A stretch of DNA of 64,000 nucleotides from CBDAQR01 sp965199055 (GCA_965199055.1 CBDAQR010000004.1:806001-870000); one strand, 5' to 3'; positions 52,208-61,169 are shown, counted from the first letter of the stretch. Numbers and translations are program-made. Notes: a model not told the origin generated them from the sequence alone.

Positions 52208-52243
52208 TGGCAGCATCTCGATCGTTGTTTCGAGACGCTGCCA
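52208..52243. repeat. Perfect long inverted repeat between two convergent genes
   Basis: TGGCAGC (52208-52214) and TCTCGA (52216-52221) pair with TCGAGA (52230-52235) and GCTGCCA (52237-52243), giving 13 pairs with one A-C mismatch around an 8-nt loop. No T-run follows on either strand. It may end transcription from both sides or stabilise 3' ends. Confidence 0.6.
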
Positions 52244-52266
52244 TGGTGTACCACCCTCTCAGTGAC

Positions 52267-52503
52267 CTAAAGTTGTTCCAGGCGCTCTTCTATACGTTGC
52301 AGCGCCCGAACGATAGTCCCGGTCAGAGCGGCCACATAGACCAGCGTCATGAGTATCACAACCTGCATGGTCAAGTTCTCATCGGCGGGGACCAGCGTGA
52401 GCCAGCCGACCAGGGTGAGAAAGTACGAAACATAGAGTACGGGGACCCACTTGTACTCCACGGGTCCCAGTAGCCTCGACTTCACCGAGTTGAGAGATTT
52501 CAT
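52267..52503 (-). CDS. Two-helix membrane protein beside the double-glycine peptide
   Basis: A 78-residue protein with two hydrophobic segments (about 19-40 and 46-66) and a charged C-terminal tail (RIEERLEQL). ATG 52503 has a strong GAGGGGG site 6 nt before. It is 10 nt after the double-glycine peptide gene on the same strand. Small two-helix proteins beside bacteriocin-like peptides are often immunity proteins, but the evidence here is position only. Confidence 0.65.
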   Translation of the reverse strand: MKSLNSVKSRLLGPVEYKWVPVLYVSYFLTLVGWLTLVPADENLTMQVVILMTLVYVAALTGTIVRALQRIEERLEQL

Positions 52504-52513
52504 TTTTGCCCCC

Positions 52514-52720
52514 TCAATGGGAAAGAGAGCGCTTGTAGGTACCCAGCCCGAACATCGCGAACGAGATGGGTATTGCAAACGCCGTGGTGACTGGTCCGCC
52601 TGCCAGGCCCAGGCCGAGCACGGCGATGCCGCCATTTTGCCATTCGTTGAGCGCGCCGCCGCTTACGGCCTCACATTCCTCGGCGGAGAGTTCCCTGATG
52701 TCCTTGTGTGTCGTTTCCAT
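52514..52720 (-). CDS. Double-glycine-leader peptide, class II microcin-like
   Basis: A 68-residue peptide. Residues 1-22 match the double-glycine leader pattern (RELSAEECEAVSGG, with Gly21-Gly22 before the cut). The predicted mature peptide has 46 residues, is Gly-rich and mostly hydrophobic with GxxxG-like spacing (GLGLAGG, FAMFGLG), and ends with a small basic tail (YKRSLSH). This is the design of membrane-active class II microcins and bacteriocins. ATG 52720 has AAAGGA 8 nt before it. No peptidase-transporter (C39 ABC) is encoded in the window, so export would rely on a distant gene. It could also be a non-bacteriocin GG peptide. Confidence 0.7.
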   Translation of the reverse strand: METTHKDIRELSAEECEAVSGGALNEWQNGGIAVLGLGLAGGPVTTAFAIPISFAMFGLGTYKRSLSH

Positions 52721-52859
52721 AGTGTCAGTCCTTTGCGTTATGAATGAGTGACCCGTCCCGGGGTCAATATAACTATAGTCTTGTGATTAGTAGCGCGTGG
52801 TATGGTTTTTCATCATCGGTGGCTATATGCGGAACCTGGCCTTGCGTAAACTCTGAGAC

Positions 52860-54305
52860 ATGAAAATAGCAATAATAGGCGCCGGTCCATCCGGCATAGC
52901 GGCAGGCCACGAACTGCTGGCTCAGGGCTTTAACGACTTCATCATCTTTGACGAGTTGGACGGCCCAGGCGGCACCTGGCGTCAGCATTCCTACCCGGGA
53001 TTGGCCTGCGATGTATGGGCACATTCATACACTTTCTCGTATGCACCGAACCCTGATTGGAGCGCGAGCTTTGTCGGTTATGAGGAGATACAGCAATACC
53101 TCGCCGATTGCTGCACGAAATTTGGACTCGACTCCCATCTGCATCTGAATACCTCTATCACGCGAGCAGATTACTCGGATGCGGGTAAGTGGACTCTGAC
53201 GTCGACGCAGGGTGAGTTGGGAGAATTCGATGTGGTGATTAATGCAATGGGCAATCAGCACACGCCATTGTTCCCCAATGTAGATGGCCTGGATGCGTTT
53301 CAGGGTGAGAGCTGGCACTCCACCGAGTGGAATCATGACGTCGATTTAAGGGGTAAGAAGGTAATTGTGGTGGGCTCGGCCGCGGCCGCCGTGCAGATCG
53401 TACCTGAAATCGCTCAACAAGCCGGGCAGCTTACCGTATTGCAGCGCTCCGCCAACTGGATCATGCCGCGCAACCGCAAGTTTTACAGCAAAGGCCAGCA
53501 GTGGCGCTTTAAGAATATCCCCGGCTGGATTGCGCTGACCCGCTGGGTGCAGCGAATGATGATGGGGCAGGTGGAATATGCCGTTACCATCGGTCACAAC
53601 CGTATGGGTCAGTTCGAAAATATGGTGAAGAAGTATATCGACAAGACCATTGATGACCCGGCTCTGCGCGAGGCACTGGTACCCGATAGTCGTTATGGTT
53701 GTCGCCGCGGCTTGGTGTCCGACGATTTCTACCCCGCACTGAATCGCGACAACGTCGAGCTGGTCCCGCAGGCGCTGCAGCGGGTAACCGAGAACGGCAT
53801 CGTCACGGCAGAGGGTCGGGAGATCGAGGCCGACGTGATCATCTACTGCACCGGCTATAAGATCCTGGATTACGACCGCTTCGATGTGATTGGCAAAAAT
53901 GCCCGCAATTTAGGCCAGAAGCTGGCGGGCGACCCCCGCTGTCATAAAGGCATCTCCGCGCCGGGTTTCCCCAACTACTTTTTTGCCGTGGGTCCCAATG
54001 GGCTGGTGCTGAACGTGTCTTACTTCATCACTGCTGAACCCAACATCAAGAGCATCGTTGGCTTACTGGCGGGAATGCGCGAACGAGGTGCGTCTACCAT
54101 CGAAGTCAAACAGGACCAGTTTGATAGTTACAACCAGTGGATGAACGAGCGTTTCGAGCGATTCACCTGGGGGGCCAGTAACTGCAACAGTTACTACACC
54201 ACCGGTGCACACCCGCCGTTCCTGTTTCCGGGCAATTTCAAGGAGTACGCCCAACTCCACGAGGAGTCGGGCCTACAGGAGTATGAGCTGGGCGCTACTG
54301 GGTGA
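52860..54305 (+). CDS. Flavin-containing (Baeyer-Villiger type) monooxygenase
   Basis: A 481-residue FAD/NADPH monooxygenase. The FAD loop is GAGPSG (7-12). The Baeyer-Villiger fingerprint FxGxxxHxxxW is present as FQGESWHSTEW (147-157), and the NADP loop is VVGSAAAAVQIVPEI. It inserts oxygen next to a ketone or oxidises a heteroatom. Candidate substrates are ketones, steroids or cyclic ketones, not decided by sequence. It is divergent from the double-glycine peptide gene (139-nt gap), and its 3' end overlaps the metallo-beta-lactamase-fold gene by 11 nt. Confidence 0.87.
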   Translation: MKIAIIGAGPSGIAAGHELLAQGFNDFIIFDELDGPGGTWRQHSYPGLACDVWAHSYTFSYAPNPDWSASFVGYEEIQQYLADCCTKFGLDSHLHLNTSITRADYSDAGKWTLTSTQGELGEFDVVINAMGNQHTPLFPNVDGLDAFQGESWHSTEWNHDVDLRGKKVIVVGSAAAAVQIVPEIAQQAGQLTVLQRSANWIMPRNRKFYSKGQQWRFKNIPGWIALTRWVQRMMMGQVEYAVTIGHNRMGQFENMVKKYIDKTIDDPALREALVPDSRYGCRRGLVSDDFYPALNRDNVELVPQALQRVTENGIVTAEGREIEADVIIYCTGYKILDYDRFDVIGKNARNLGQKLAGDPRCHKGISAPGFPNYFFAVGPNGLVLNVSYFITAEPNIKSIVGLLAGMRERGASTIEVKQDQFDSYNQWMNERFERFTWGASNCNSYYTTGAHPPFLFPGNFKEYAQLHEESGLQEYELGATG

Positions 54306-55245
54306 ACTTGTGGGTCAGGCTCATATAGGCGCGGTTGATGAAGCCCGTGTTGTCACCCATCGCCTCGTCGAAGTCGGCAGTGGGTTCTGCGGCATAGACG
54401 TCTTTTAAGGTCGCCCCATCCTCAATCAGCCAGATCAGGCGCTGGCGAATGGTCGTCAGCATCTCGATATAGCGCTTCAAACCCTCATAGTCTGATACCG
54501 GGCCGTGCCCGGGGATCACCTTGGTGTCCTTATTGATGCGCGCCAGTGTCTCCTGGCAAAAGTGGATCACACCATCGAGAGAGCCGCCATTGCCCGCGTC
54601 GATAAAGGGGTAGCCAGAGTTGTTGTAGATATCGCCCAAATGCACCGCGTTACTACCGCGAAAGTACACGGCTGTGTCACCGGTGGTGTGTGCCGGCCCG
54701 AAGTGCCACAGGTCGACCGTTTGCCCATTAAGGTGAAACTGCATATCGCTGCTGAAGGTAATGTCTGGCCAGGCGCTTTCCGGGTAAGCCTTTTGCTCAT
54801 AGGCCGCGACGACCAGGTTTATGACATGGTCGTCTTTCATCATCTCGCGTGAATTTTCGTGGGCCACCAGCCAGGTGCCTTCTGGCCCGAGCGCCAGATT
54901 GCCTTCGGCATGATCGAAGTGCCAGTGGGTGGTGACAGCGAAATCGACACCTTCGCCGCCTAATTCGCCGATAGCGGCCTTGATCTTCGGCATTAACGCG
55001 GGGAACTGATCGTCGACGATAAAGACACCGTCGTCGCCGATACTCACCCCGATGTTACCGCCAACGCCGAACAGTACTGCCAGTCCATCGTCCAGCTTCT
55101 GGGTCGTGATTTTGGCGGTCTCGAGATCCCAGCCGAAAGCGGACAGCAGTGTATCGAGATCCATCGGCTCAGGCCGTGGCGGGGCGCTGTGGCTGAATGC
55201 ATTGAGCGACGCGGTTAGGAAAAACAGCGCAAGCAGAGTCTTCAT
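54295..55245 (-). CDS. Exported metallo-beta-lactamase-fold hydrolase
   Basis: A 316-residue protein with a signal peptide (MKTLLALFFLTASLNAFSHS). The di-zinc motif is THWHFDHAEG (HxHxDH), followed by HTTGDTAVYF and a late IPGHGP. It is a periplasmic hydrolase of the SoxH/quinoprotein-relay type rather than a true beta-lactamase. Substrate unknown. The convergent monooxygenase overlaps its 3' end. Confidence 0.86.
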   Translation of the reverse strand: MKTLLALFFLTASLNAFSHSAPPRPEPMDLDTLLSAFGWDLETAKITTQKLDDGLAVLFGVGGNIGVSIGDDGVFIVDDQFPALMPKIKAAIGELGGEGVDFAVTTHWHFDHAEGNLALGPEGTWLVAHENSREMMKDDHVINLVVAAYEQKAYPESAWPDITFSSDMQFHLNGQTVDLWHFGPAHTTGDTAVYFRGSNAVHLGDIYNNSGYPFIDAGNGGSLDGVIHFCQETLARINKDTKVIPGHGPVSDYEGLKRYIEMLTTIRQRLIWLIEDGATLKDVYAAEPTADFDEAMGDNTGFINRAYMSLTHKFTQ

Positions 55246-55328
55246 GGTCTGGTCCTTAATCTGACTTTTCTTGTTGTGGCTTTAGGTATAGCGTTAAATC
55301 CATTGCTTTGCGAATAAGAGGAATAATG

Positions 55329-55769
55329 ATGAGCCCCGATACTTTGTTCACACTCTGCAACACCGCGGTCATTCCCGCTTGGTTGTTGCTGACCCTGGCA
55401 CCGCGTTTTCGTTTGACCCAGTTCATCGTGCATGCCATATGGGTGCCGCTGTTGTTGGGCCCTGTATATGTTTGGGCCTTGTTCTTTGGCCCACCTGTCG
55501 CAGAAGGTGCGGGATTTAGTTCCCTGCAGGGTGTCGTGCTTCTGTTTCAAAGTCCCACTGCGGTATTGGGCGGGTGGATTCACTACCTGGTGTTTGACTT
55601 ATTCGTGGGTGCCTGGATTGTGCGAGATGCCCAGCGCCGGCAGATCAACCATTGGTTGACGGTTCCGTTCCTGCTCATGACGCTGATGGCGGGCCCAGCG
55701 GGTCTGATGGGTTATCTGTTGCTGCGGTGGGGCATGAAGCAAACATGGAGTCTGAACGAAACCGCCTGA
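55329..55769 (+). CDS. ABA4-like (DUF4281) membrane protein
   Basis: A 146-residue protein with four predicted helices and the family pattern LFTLCNTAVIPAWLLL, GGWIHYLVFDLFVGAWI and GPAGLMGYLLLRW. The plant ABA4 homologue takes part in neoxanthin formation; bacterial function is unknown. I start at ATG 55329 with GAGG upstream. It lies 13 nt before the DUF3080 gene, and a weak TATGCT lies between them. Confidence 0.8.
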   Translation: MSPDTLFTLCNTAVIPAWLLLTLAPRFRLTQFIVHAIWVPLLLGPVYVWALFFGPPVAEGAGFSSLQGVVLLFQSPTAVLGGWIHYLVFDLFVGAWIVRDAQRRQINHWLTVPFLLMTLMAGPAGLMGYLLLRWGMKQTWSLNETA

Positions 55770-55782
55770 CGTATATGCTTGC

Positions 55783-56793
55783 ATGCGCAATGGAATAGTC
55801 GTCTTACTGCTAACGCTGCTGTCCGGTTGCGGAGGGGATGCCGCTGATCAGCGTTTCGATGAGTACCAGCTGCGCATGTCGCGAGTGCTGGAGGTTGAGC
55901 CACCCTTACCGCAGGAGCTCGCAATGCCCAGCTATCCGCAAGCGCGGGCGCTGCAGCGCCCTGTAGCGAGGGCCAGCATTGGTATGCTCGATTTGCTCGC
56001 GCTGGGCGAGTGCGAACTGCACACCCTGGTTGCGGAGCGCAACAGTAGTTTGGGCAAGTTGGCGGGTGCATCCACCCGACTGATATATGAGCTCGATTTC
56101 TTGCGGCTCGCTCCGAAGTGCATCGAGGTGCTAGCCAATGAAGAGGCTGAATTGCGCGAGCAACTGCGAGCAGTGGTCAATGCGAAGCGCGAGCAATTGC
56201 CGAGGACGATCTGGGAAGCCTTTCTGGGTTCTGCGGAATACCGATCCTTCTGGCGCAGGCCTATCGCCTTAGCAGATTACCCACAGGCACAAGCTTACGC
56301 GGCTGACGATGCGCTGGTGGTGTTGTTTGATGCTGCGAAGCGCTGGCTGGGAGGTGATTACAACGCCGCGTCTTCAGAGATAGAAGCGCAGTTGCAGGCG
56401 CTGCTGAGTGGTGACGGGGGTTACCTATTGCTGTCGCTGACGAAGCAGGCGCAGGGCCTCGAGGTTGTAAACACTATGATCGCCGAGCGACTTTCCGGCC
56501 AGGTGCTCTGTGTCGGCCAGCAGAGCCTCAAGGCGACGGCGTTGAACAATGTCGTAGGGCGCTTCTTTATCGATGATATACAGGCCTGGTCGGCGGATGT
56601 GCAGTCGCGCCTGTACACGTTGTTACCCAGAGTGCAGGCATTGGAGTCGCTGTTAGCGGCGGGTGAGGTAGAGGCATTTTGGGAGTGGCGTATTCAGCGC
56701 GATTTGCAATTGGAGGACATGAGCCAGGCGCCGAAACGGCACGTAGAAACACTGTACCCCTTAATGAAGCAGTGTCAGGTGTTGCCCGGTTAA
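55783..56793 (+). CDS. DUF3080 lipoprotein
   Basis: A 336-residue lipoprotein. The N-terminus MRNGIVVLLLTLLSGCGG has a lipobox (LLSGC) with Cys16 as the lipidation site. The rest is predominantly helical, consistent with DUF3080, a family found in marine gammaproteobacteria. Function unknown. Its ATG at 55783 is close to a TATGCT, so it may be leaderless. It is followed by the DUF2452 gene 2 nt later. Confidence 0.8.
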   Translation: MRNGIVVLLLTLLSGCGGDAADQRFDEYQLRMSRVLEVEPPLPQELAMPSYPQARALQRPVARASIGMLDLLALGECELHTLVAERNSSLGKLAGASTRLIYELDFLRLAPKCIEVLANEEAELREQLRAVVNAKREQLPRTIWEAFLGSAEYRSFWRRPIALADYPQAQAYAADDALVVLFDAAKRWLGGDYNAASSEIEAQLQALLSGDGGYLLLSLTKQAQGLEVVNTMIAERLSGQVLCVGQQSLKATALNNVVGRFFIDDIQAWSADVQSRLYTLLPRVQALESLLAAGEVEAFWEWRIQRDLQLEDMSQAPKRHVETLYPLMKQCQVLPG

Positions 56794-56795
56794 CT

Positions 56796-57341
56796 ATGAA
56801 GGTTGCCAATCCACAAGGTAAGGGCGCTTTGCCCCTCGTCCAATCGCTGGAATCATCGCGCCCCAGGGACATCCCCTACAAGTCTCCCAGTCAGGTGTTG
56901 GAACAGTATTGCCTCTCTGCGTTAGTGTTGGGTGCGAACTTTCGTTTTAAGCCGGTTCCGCTGAAGCCCTATTACTTGTACCTCACCAACGGCAGTTGGG
57001 AGCTGTCACTCATTTCGCCGCAGGAATGGGGCGCTCTCGCCCAGCGAATATTTGTTGCGCGCTGTGAGCTGCGCACCGATATGACCTGGGCGGTCGATGT
57101 GGATGTCGTTGCGGTCGAACACGAAACAGTATCTGACAGCCTTCAACAGCACGTTGAGGCCTTTAAGCACAATCTGCGGGAGAAAGGCTCCATTGAAGCG
57201 GCGCTGCCGTTTTATGTGCGGGAGCTGCCGTACTATCAGCGGCTGTTGGCCAGTGGCTTGGCAGCATCGCTCAATCATTCTATAGCGCGCCTGGAAGGTT
57301 CGGAGCGTTTGCGTCTTAACCAACTGGCGGTACCTGTATGA
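56796..57341 (+). CDS. DUF2452 protein
   Basis: A 181-residue cytoplasmic protein with the pattern KVANPQGKGALPLVQSLES and a beta-rich middle (YYLYLTNGSWELSLISPQEW) typical of DUF2452. Function unknown. I start at ATG 56796 (2 nt after the DUF3080 stop); the ORF back to 56679 is within that gene. The stop overlaps the next gene (ATGA). Confidence 0.78.
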   Translation: MKVANPQGKGALPLVQSLESSRPRDIPYKSPSQVLEQYCLSALVLGANFRFKPVPLKPYYLYLTNGSWELSLISPQEWGALAQRIFVARCELRTDMTWAVDVDVVAVEHETVSDSLQQHVEAFKHNLREKGSIEAALPFYVRELPYYQRLLASGLAASLNHSIARLEGSERLRLNQLAVPV

Positions 57342-57631
57342 ACGCCCTTGATGAGAGTAAGGCGCAGCTCATGCCCCTGATGGAGTCCTTGGTCGAATAT
57401 CTATCGCAGGCGGGCGACCCGCTGGCGGTGGGTTTTTTCGCGGAAATCTATGGCATGCTCGGCGGTGTTGAAGCCGAAGAGGAGTTGCTGGAGGTCTGCC
57501 TGGCGTTATCCACCTCCGCCTTCCAGGGATTTGCCTTCGACCCCTACGCGGCCTTACTGCTTGATGAACTGCTCGCACGAGCGGAGCAACTGGCGTTCAC
57601 GTTTTCCGCCAATGAGAGCGCTCCGAATTAG
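57338..57631 (+). CDS. Small acidic protein of unknown function (97 aa)
   Basis: A 97-residue acidic, Leu/Glu/Ala-rich protein, probably all helical. It starts in the stop of DUF2452 (ATGA), so it is the third gene of the DUF3080 operon. No family recognised. Confidence 0.7.
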   Translation: MNALDESKAQLMPLMESLVEYLSQAGDPLAVGFFAEIYGMLGGVEAEEELLEVCLALSTSAFQGFAFDPYAALLLDELLARAEQLAFTFSANESAPN

Positions 57632-57646
57632 TGCCTTCGAGTTCGC

Positions 57647-58117
57647 TTAAAGCAGCGCGGCGATACCCTTACTGAATAGGTCGACCGCTGACTGGCCGCC
57701 GGTGCTCTGTAGATAGGTATTGGTCACATCGACATATTGCGGAATCGCCGACGCATCCAGCCCCAGTGATTTGAACTGCGAATACACTTCGCTGGCACCC
57801 TTGATGCTGTCGCCATAGTTACCCAATGCCGAACTCAATCCACCCAGTGACTTGCCGGCACCCTCAACTGCGGGGGCGGCGTTGAGCAATTGGTCCATGC
57901 CGGGTACGGATTGCGCCAGGCCGGCAAATTGCTCGTTGCCCAGCGTGGACTTGGCCAGATTAAACAGTGAACCGAGACCACCTGATGCCTGGCTTTCGCT
58001 AACGCCAAGGCCGCTGACGATCGCGTTGGTGAGCGCGCTACTGTCGCTTGCCGTTTGTGCGGCGGCCTGTAGAGGCAGCAACAGACATAGCAGCACTGTG
58101 GTGACGAGCTTTCTCAT
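57647..58117 (-). CDS. DUF2780 protein (VcgC/VcgE type)
   Basis: A 156-residue exported protein with a signal peptide (MRKLVTTVLLCLLLPLQAAAQ). The rest is Ser/Gly/Leu-rich helix (VSGLGVSESQASGGLGSLFN), characteristic of DUF2780. Function unknown. I start at ATG 58117 with AAGGAG upstream; the longer frame from 58186 lies within the GGDEF-EAL gene region. Confidence 0.8.
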   Translation of the reverse strand: MRKLVTTVLLCLLLPLQAAAQTASDSSALTNAIVSGLGVSESQASGGLGSLFNLAKSTLGNEQFAGLAQSVPGMDQLLNAAPAVEGAGKSLGGLSSALGNYGDSIKGASEVYSQFKSLGLDASAIPQYVDVTNTYLQSTGGQSAVDLFSKGIAALL

Positions 58118-58139
58118 GATGAACTCCTTCAAGTGTGAT

Positions 58140-60263
58140 TCAGGGGGCGATGATGTCAATGAGCGGTACTGGCTCACCGATTCCATAGCCCTGCGCGTAA
58201 TTTACGCCAATATCTTCAAGCATAGACTTGATCTCGTCATTTTCGACGAACTCGGCGATGGTTTGCATGCCCATCACCTGGCCAATTTCGTTGATCGACT
58301 TCACCATTGCATGGTCGATGGGGTTGTCGACAATGTCGCGGACAAACATACCATCGATCTTCAGATAATCGACCGGCAGGTTCTTGAGGTAGCCAAAGGA
58401 TGAGAGGCCACTGCCAAAATCATCCAGGGCGAAGCGGCAACCCAGCTCGCGCATTGCACCGATAAAGGCGATCGCCAGGTTCAGGTTTGATATCGCCGCA
58501 GTTTCTGTAATCTCGAAGCAAAGCTTGGCGGGCTTTATCCCAGAAGCCTTAATGCTGCTTTGAGCAAACGCCAGGAAGCGCTGATCGGCGAGCGACGGGC
58601 CGGATAGATTGATCGAGATAAATTCAATCTGCTCGATAAATGCCGGTTGTTCCAGCAATATCTGCAAACAATGTTCCAGGACCCAACTGTCCAGCTTGGT
58701 GGACAAGTTATAGCGCTCTGCAGCCGGTAAGAAGGCGCCAGGAGGAACCGTGCCGCCGTCATCGTCTTTCAGCCTGAGCAAGAATTCATAGTGGTCTGCG
58801 GATTCGTCGCCCAGTGAGCTGATCGATTGTGCATACAGCACCAACTGGTCATTCTCCAGCGCATTGTTGAGCCGCGTGACCCATTGCATCTCACCATGTC
58901 GCCGCGCAATTTCCAGGTCGCCCTCGTGGTGAACGTGCACCCGATTGCGGCCTTCTTCCTTGGCGACGTAACAGGCCGCGTCAGCATCTTGCATAAGTTC
59001 GGTAAGGCTGCCGGTGGTTTCGTTGACCATGGTCACGCCGATGCTCACGCCGACCTTGAACGATTTGTTTTCCCAGCTGAACTGGTAGTTGTTTACCGCT
59101 TCGAGTATGGCGTTTACTACACGATTCGCGTCATCCAGCGAACAGTGCTCCATTAGCAGGCCAAACTCATCACCGCCCAGTCGCGCCAGGGTGTCGCGCT
59201 GGCGCACGGTATTCTTTAGAACATTGCTGAGTTGTTGTAGCAGTTCATCGCCCGCGGTGTGGCCGCAGTTGTCATTAACGACCTTGAACTGGTCGAGGTC
59301 CATGAAGCATAGGGCATGTTGGTCTTTCGGCCCCTTCACATTGCTCAGAACCCGCTCAGCGCGACGCTCGAACTCGCGTCTATTGATGAGCCCGGTCAGT
59401 GCGTCATGGCTCGCCTGATAGTTGAGTTTCTCCTGGGTCTCTTTGTGCTGCGTGATGTCCTGCAGAATGCCAAAGGTGCGCACCAATTCGCCCTGGGAGT
59501 TGAGCTGCGGGTCACCCATCTCCAGAACGTGTACTTCGTTGCCTTTCTCGCTGATGATGCGAAACTCTATCGACCAGGGAATCTTCCTGGCATAGGCGTC
59601 TTCGGTAATTTCGTTGTAGCGTTCTCGATCATCGGGATGAATGTGCTTCAGCATGTCCTGCTGGTAGTCGCTCTCCGTATCGAGAGACTCCACCGACATG
59701 GCCTCCTCGACGGACATCTCGAAGATGGCGGCATACTGTTCGGAACAGGCGACGAGACGGTCTGCCTTCACGTCCCACTCCCAGTGCCCAATCTTGCCCA
59801 GCTGCTCGGCCTGGCGGAAGAGGGTGTGACTCACCTGCAGATCTTCCTCCAGCTTCTTGCGCTCGTTGATATCAATGGAGATGGCCATGAGGTATTGCAC
59901 CAGGCCCTTAGCGTCTTTTACCGGGATCAGCGTCGTATGAAACCATATTTCCTTGCCGTCGACGTCGGCGGCAGGGCCTTCCAGGGTAATGACTTCCCCC
60001 TGGTGGCAACTGCGCGTCATTGCGGCGCTGAGTTCGCGCTTGAAGTCCTCTGGATAGAAGGAGAAAGGAAAGGTTGTTCCGTAATAGTGGGACCCGTCAC
60101 CGAGTCCCAGGGCTCTAACACCTGCTGAGCTGATATAGCGCAGGTTAAATTCCAGATCGAGAATCTTGGTACAGACGGGCGATTGCTCGAGCCAATCCTG
60201 GCTTCCTTGCTCTACGTTCGGTAGGTACTGTGCCTTCTTGCCGAACGGATTTGCGATCTTCAC
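58140..60263 (-). CDS. PAS-PAS-GGDEF-EAL cyclic-di-GMP protein
   Basis: A 707-residue cytoplasmic protein. Two PAS domains (about 20-140 and 150-275) are followed by a GGDEF domain with intact LGGDEFGLL and an EAL domain. The EAL motif reads EFLLR, keeping the catalytic Glu. The downstream EITET, DDFGSGLSSF, KIDG and QGYGIGEP are present. It may make and/or degrade cyclic di-GMP in response to a PAS-sensed signal, setting motility or biofilm state. No membrane segment. The gene is monocistronic. Confidence 0.92.
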   Translation of the reverse strand: MKIANPFGKKAQYLPNVEQGSQDWLEQSPVCTKILDLEFNLRYISSAGVRALGLGDGSHYYGTTFPFSFYPEDFKRELSAAMTRSCHQGEVITLEGPAADVDGKEIWFHTTLIPVKDAKGLVQYLMAISIDINERKKLEEDLQVSHTLFRQAEQLGKIGHWEWDVKADRLVACSEQYAAIFEMSVEEAMSVESLDTESDYQQDMLKHIHPDDRERYNEITEDAYARKIPWSIEFRIISEKGNEVHVLEMGDPQLNSQGELVRTFGILQDITQHKETQEKLNYQASHDALTGLINRREFERRAERVLSNVKGPKDQHALCFMDLDQFKVVNDNCGHTAGDELLQQLSNVLKNTVRQRDTLARLGGDEFGLLMEHCSLDDANRVVNAILEAVNNYQFSWENKSFKVGVSIGVTMVNETTGSLTELMQDADAACYVAKEEGRNRVHVHHEGDLEIARRHGEMQWVTRLNNALENDQLVLYAQSISSLGDESADHYEFLLRLKDDDGGTVPPGAFLPAAERYNLSTKLDSWVLEHCLQILLEQPAFIEQIEFISINLSGPSLADQRFLAFAQSSIKASGIKPAKLCFEITETAAISNLNLAIAFIGAMRELGCRFALDDFGSGLSSFGYLKNLPVDYLKIDGMFVRDIVDNPIDHAMVKSINEIGQVMGMQTIAEFVENDEIKSMLEDIGVNYAQGYGIGEPVPLIDIIAP

Positions 60264-60344
60264 GGGCTAAGTTTAATGCAAAAGTTGTACGCTTAGTATC
60301 TACCTCTTTTCGAGCGTCACACGCACTGGCTTCGGAGTATTGTG

Positions 60345-61112
60345 TCAGTCTTTCTTGAACAGCGACTTCACGCCTTCAAGTTGTTTCTTTTCTTTTTCGC
60401 TGAGTTTGCTCTCGAGGGCTTCTTGCGCCGCGTCTTTGGCCAGCTTATCCAGCTCCTTGGCCACGGCTTTTTCCACCTGCTTCAAGACGTTCTTCACCAT
60501 GCGATTCGCCAACTGCACGGGCGTGAGGCCGGTTTCCTTGTCGCCGATGTTGGTCATTTTAATGTCGGGAACGCTTAGCGATCGTTCACCCCATTGGGAT
60601 GTGACCAGTGATGCCTCGGTGCCGGTGAAGTTAAATGCCTCCATCATCAGATGCACCTCTTCACCCGCTGGCGCGGTATCGGCCGGCGCAGGCTGCGCTG
60701 GCTCTGCGCCCGCATTCATGCCGTCCAGTAACTCTTTCAAGTTGGTGCCCAGGCCCTTCTGCTCGGCCACTAGCGTGGCGCCATCGATGGTGACTTCATT
60801 AATGACGATCACAGGCCCCGACAAACTGCCGGGCTCGATCTGTACGGCGACCTCGTTCATGGCGAAGGCGTGACTGGATTGATAGCCGGGTGGGTTGGCA
60901 ATCTTCAGACCACGAATGACGCCGCGACCTTCTTGCAGCGTGAACTCAACACTCGACACGGTGACTTCTGTCTTAGCGACATCGCTGCCCACCTTCTCAA
61001 TCACCGCCTTGATGATGTCATCGAGGTTCTGCAGCACTACTGTGAATACGATCACCACTGCTGCAATGATCAGCACCAGGCCCGCGCCTAGAATCTTTGC
61101 CGTTTTACCCAT
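60345..61112 (-). CDS. Small AsmA/DUF748-like membrane protein
   Basis: A 255-residue protein with an N-terminal membrane helix (about 6-28), then a beta-rich periplasmic domain typical of the N-terminus of AsmA proteins (EFTLQEGRGVIRGLKIANPPGY) and a helical Lys-rich tail (about 205-255). It may scaffold envelope lipid. It follows an 81-nt gap after the GGDEF-EAL gene in which I see nothing. Family call is moderate. Confidence 0.65.
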   Translation of the reverse strand: MGKTAKILGAGLVLIIAAVVIVFTVVLQNLDDIIKAVIEKVGSDVAKTEVTVSSVEFTLQEGRGVIRGLKIANPPGYQSSHAFAMNEVAVQIEPGSLSGPVIVINEVTIDGATLVAEQKGLGTNLKELLDGMNAGAEPAQPAPADTAPAGEEVHLMMEAFNFTGTEASLVTSQWGERSLSVPDIKMTNIGDKETGLTPVQLANRMVKNVLKQVEKAVAKELDKLAKDAAQEALESKLSEKEKKQLEGVKSLFKKD

Positions 61113-61169
61113 GTCCTAACTCCCGTCTATGATTAAAAGCAGTGTAGTCGATTAGCAGGATGAATTTGT

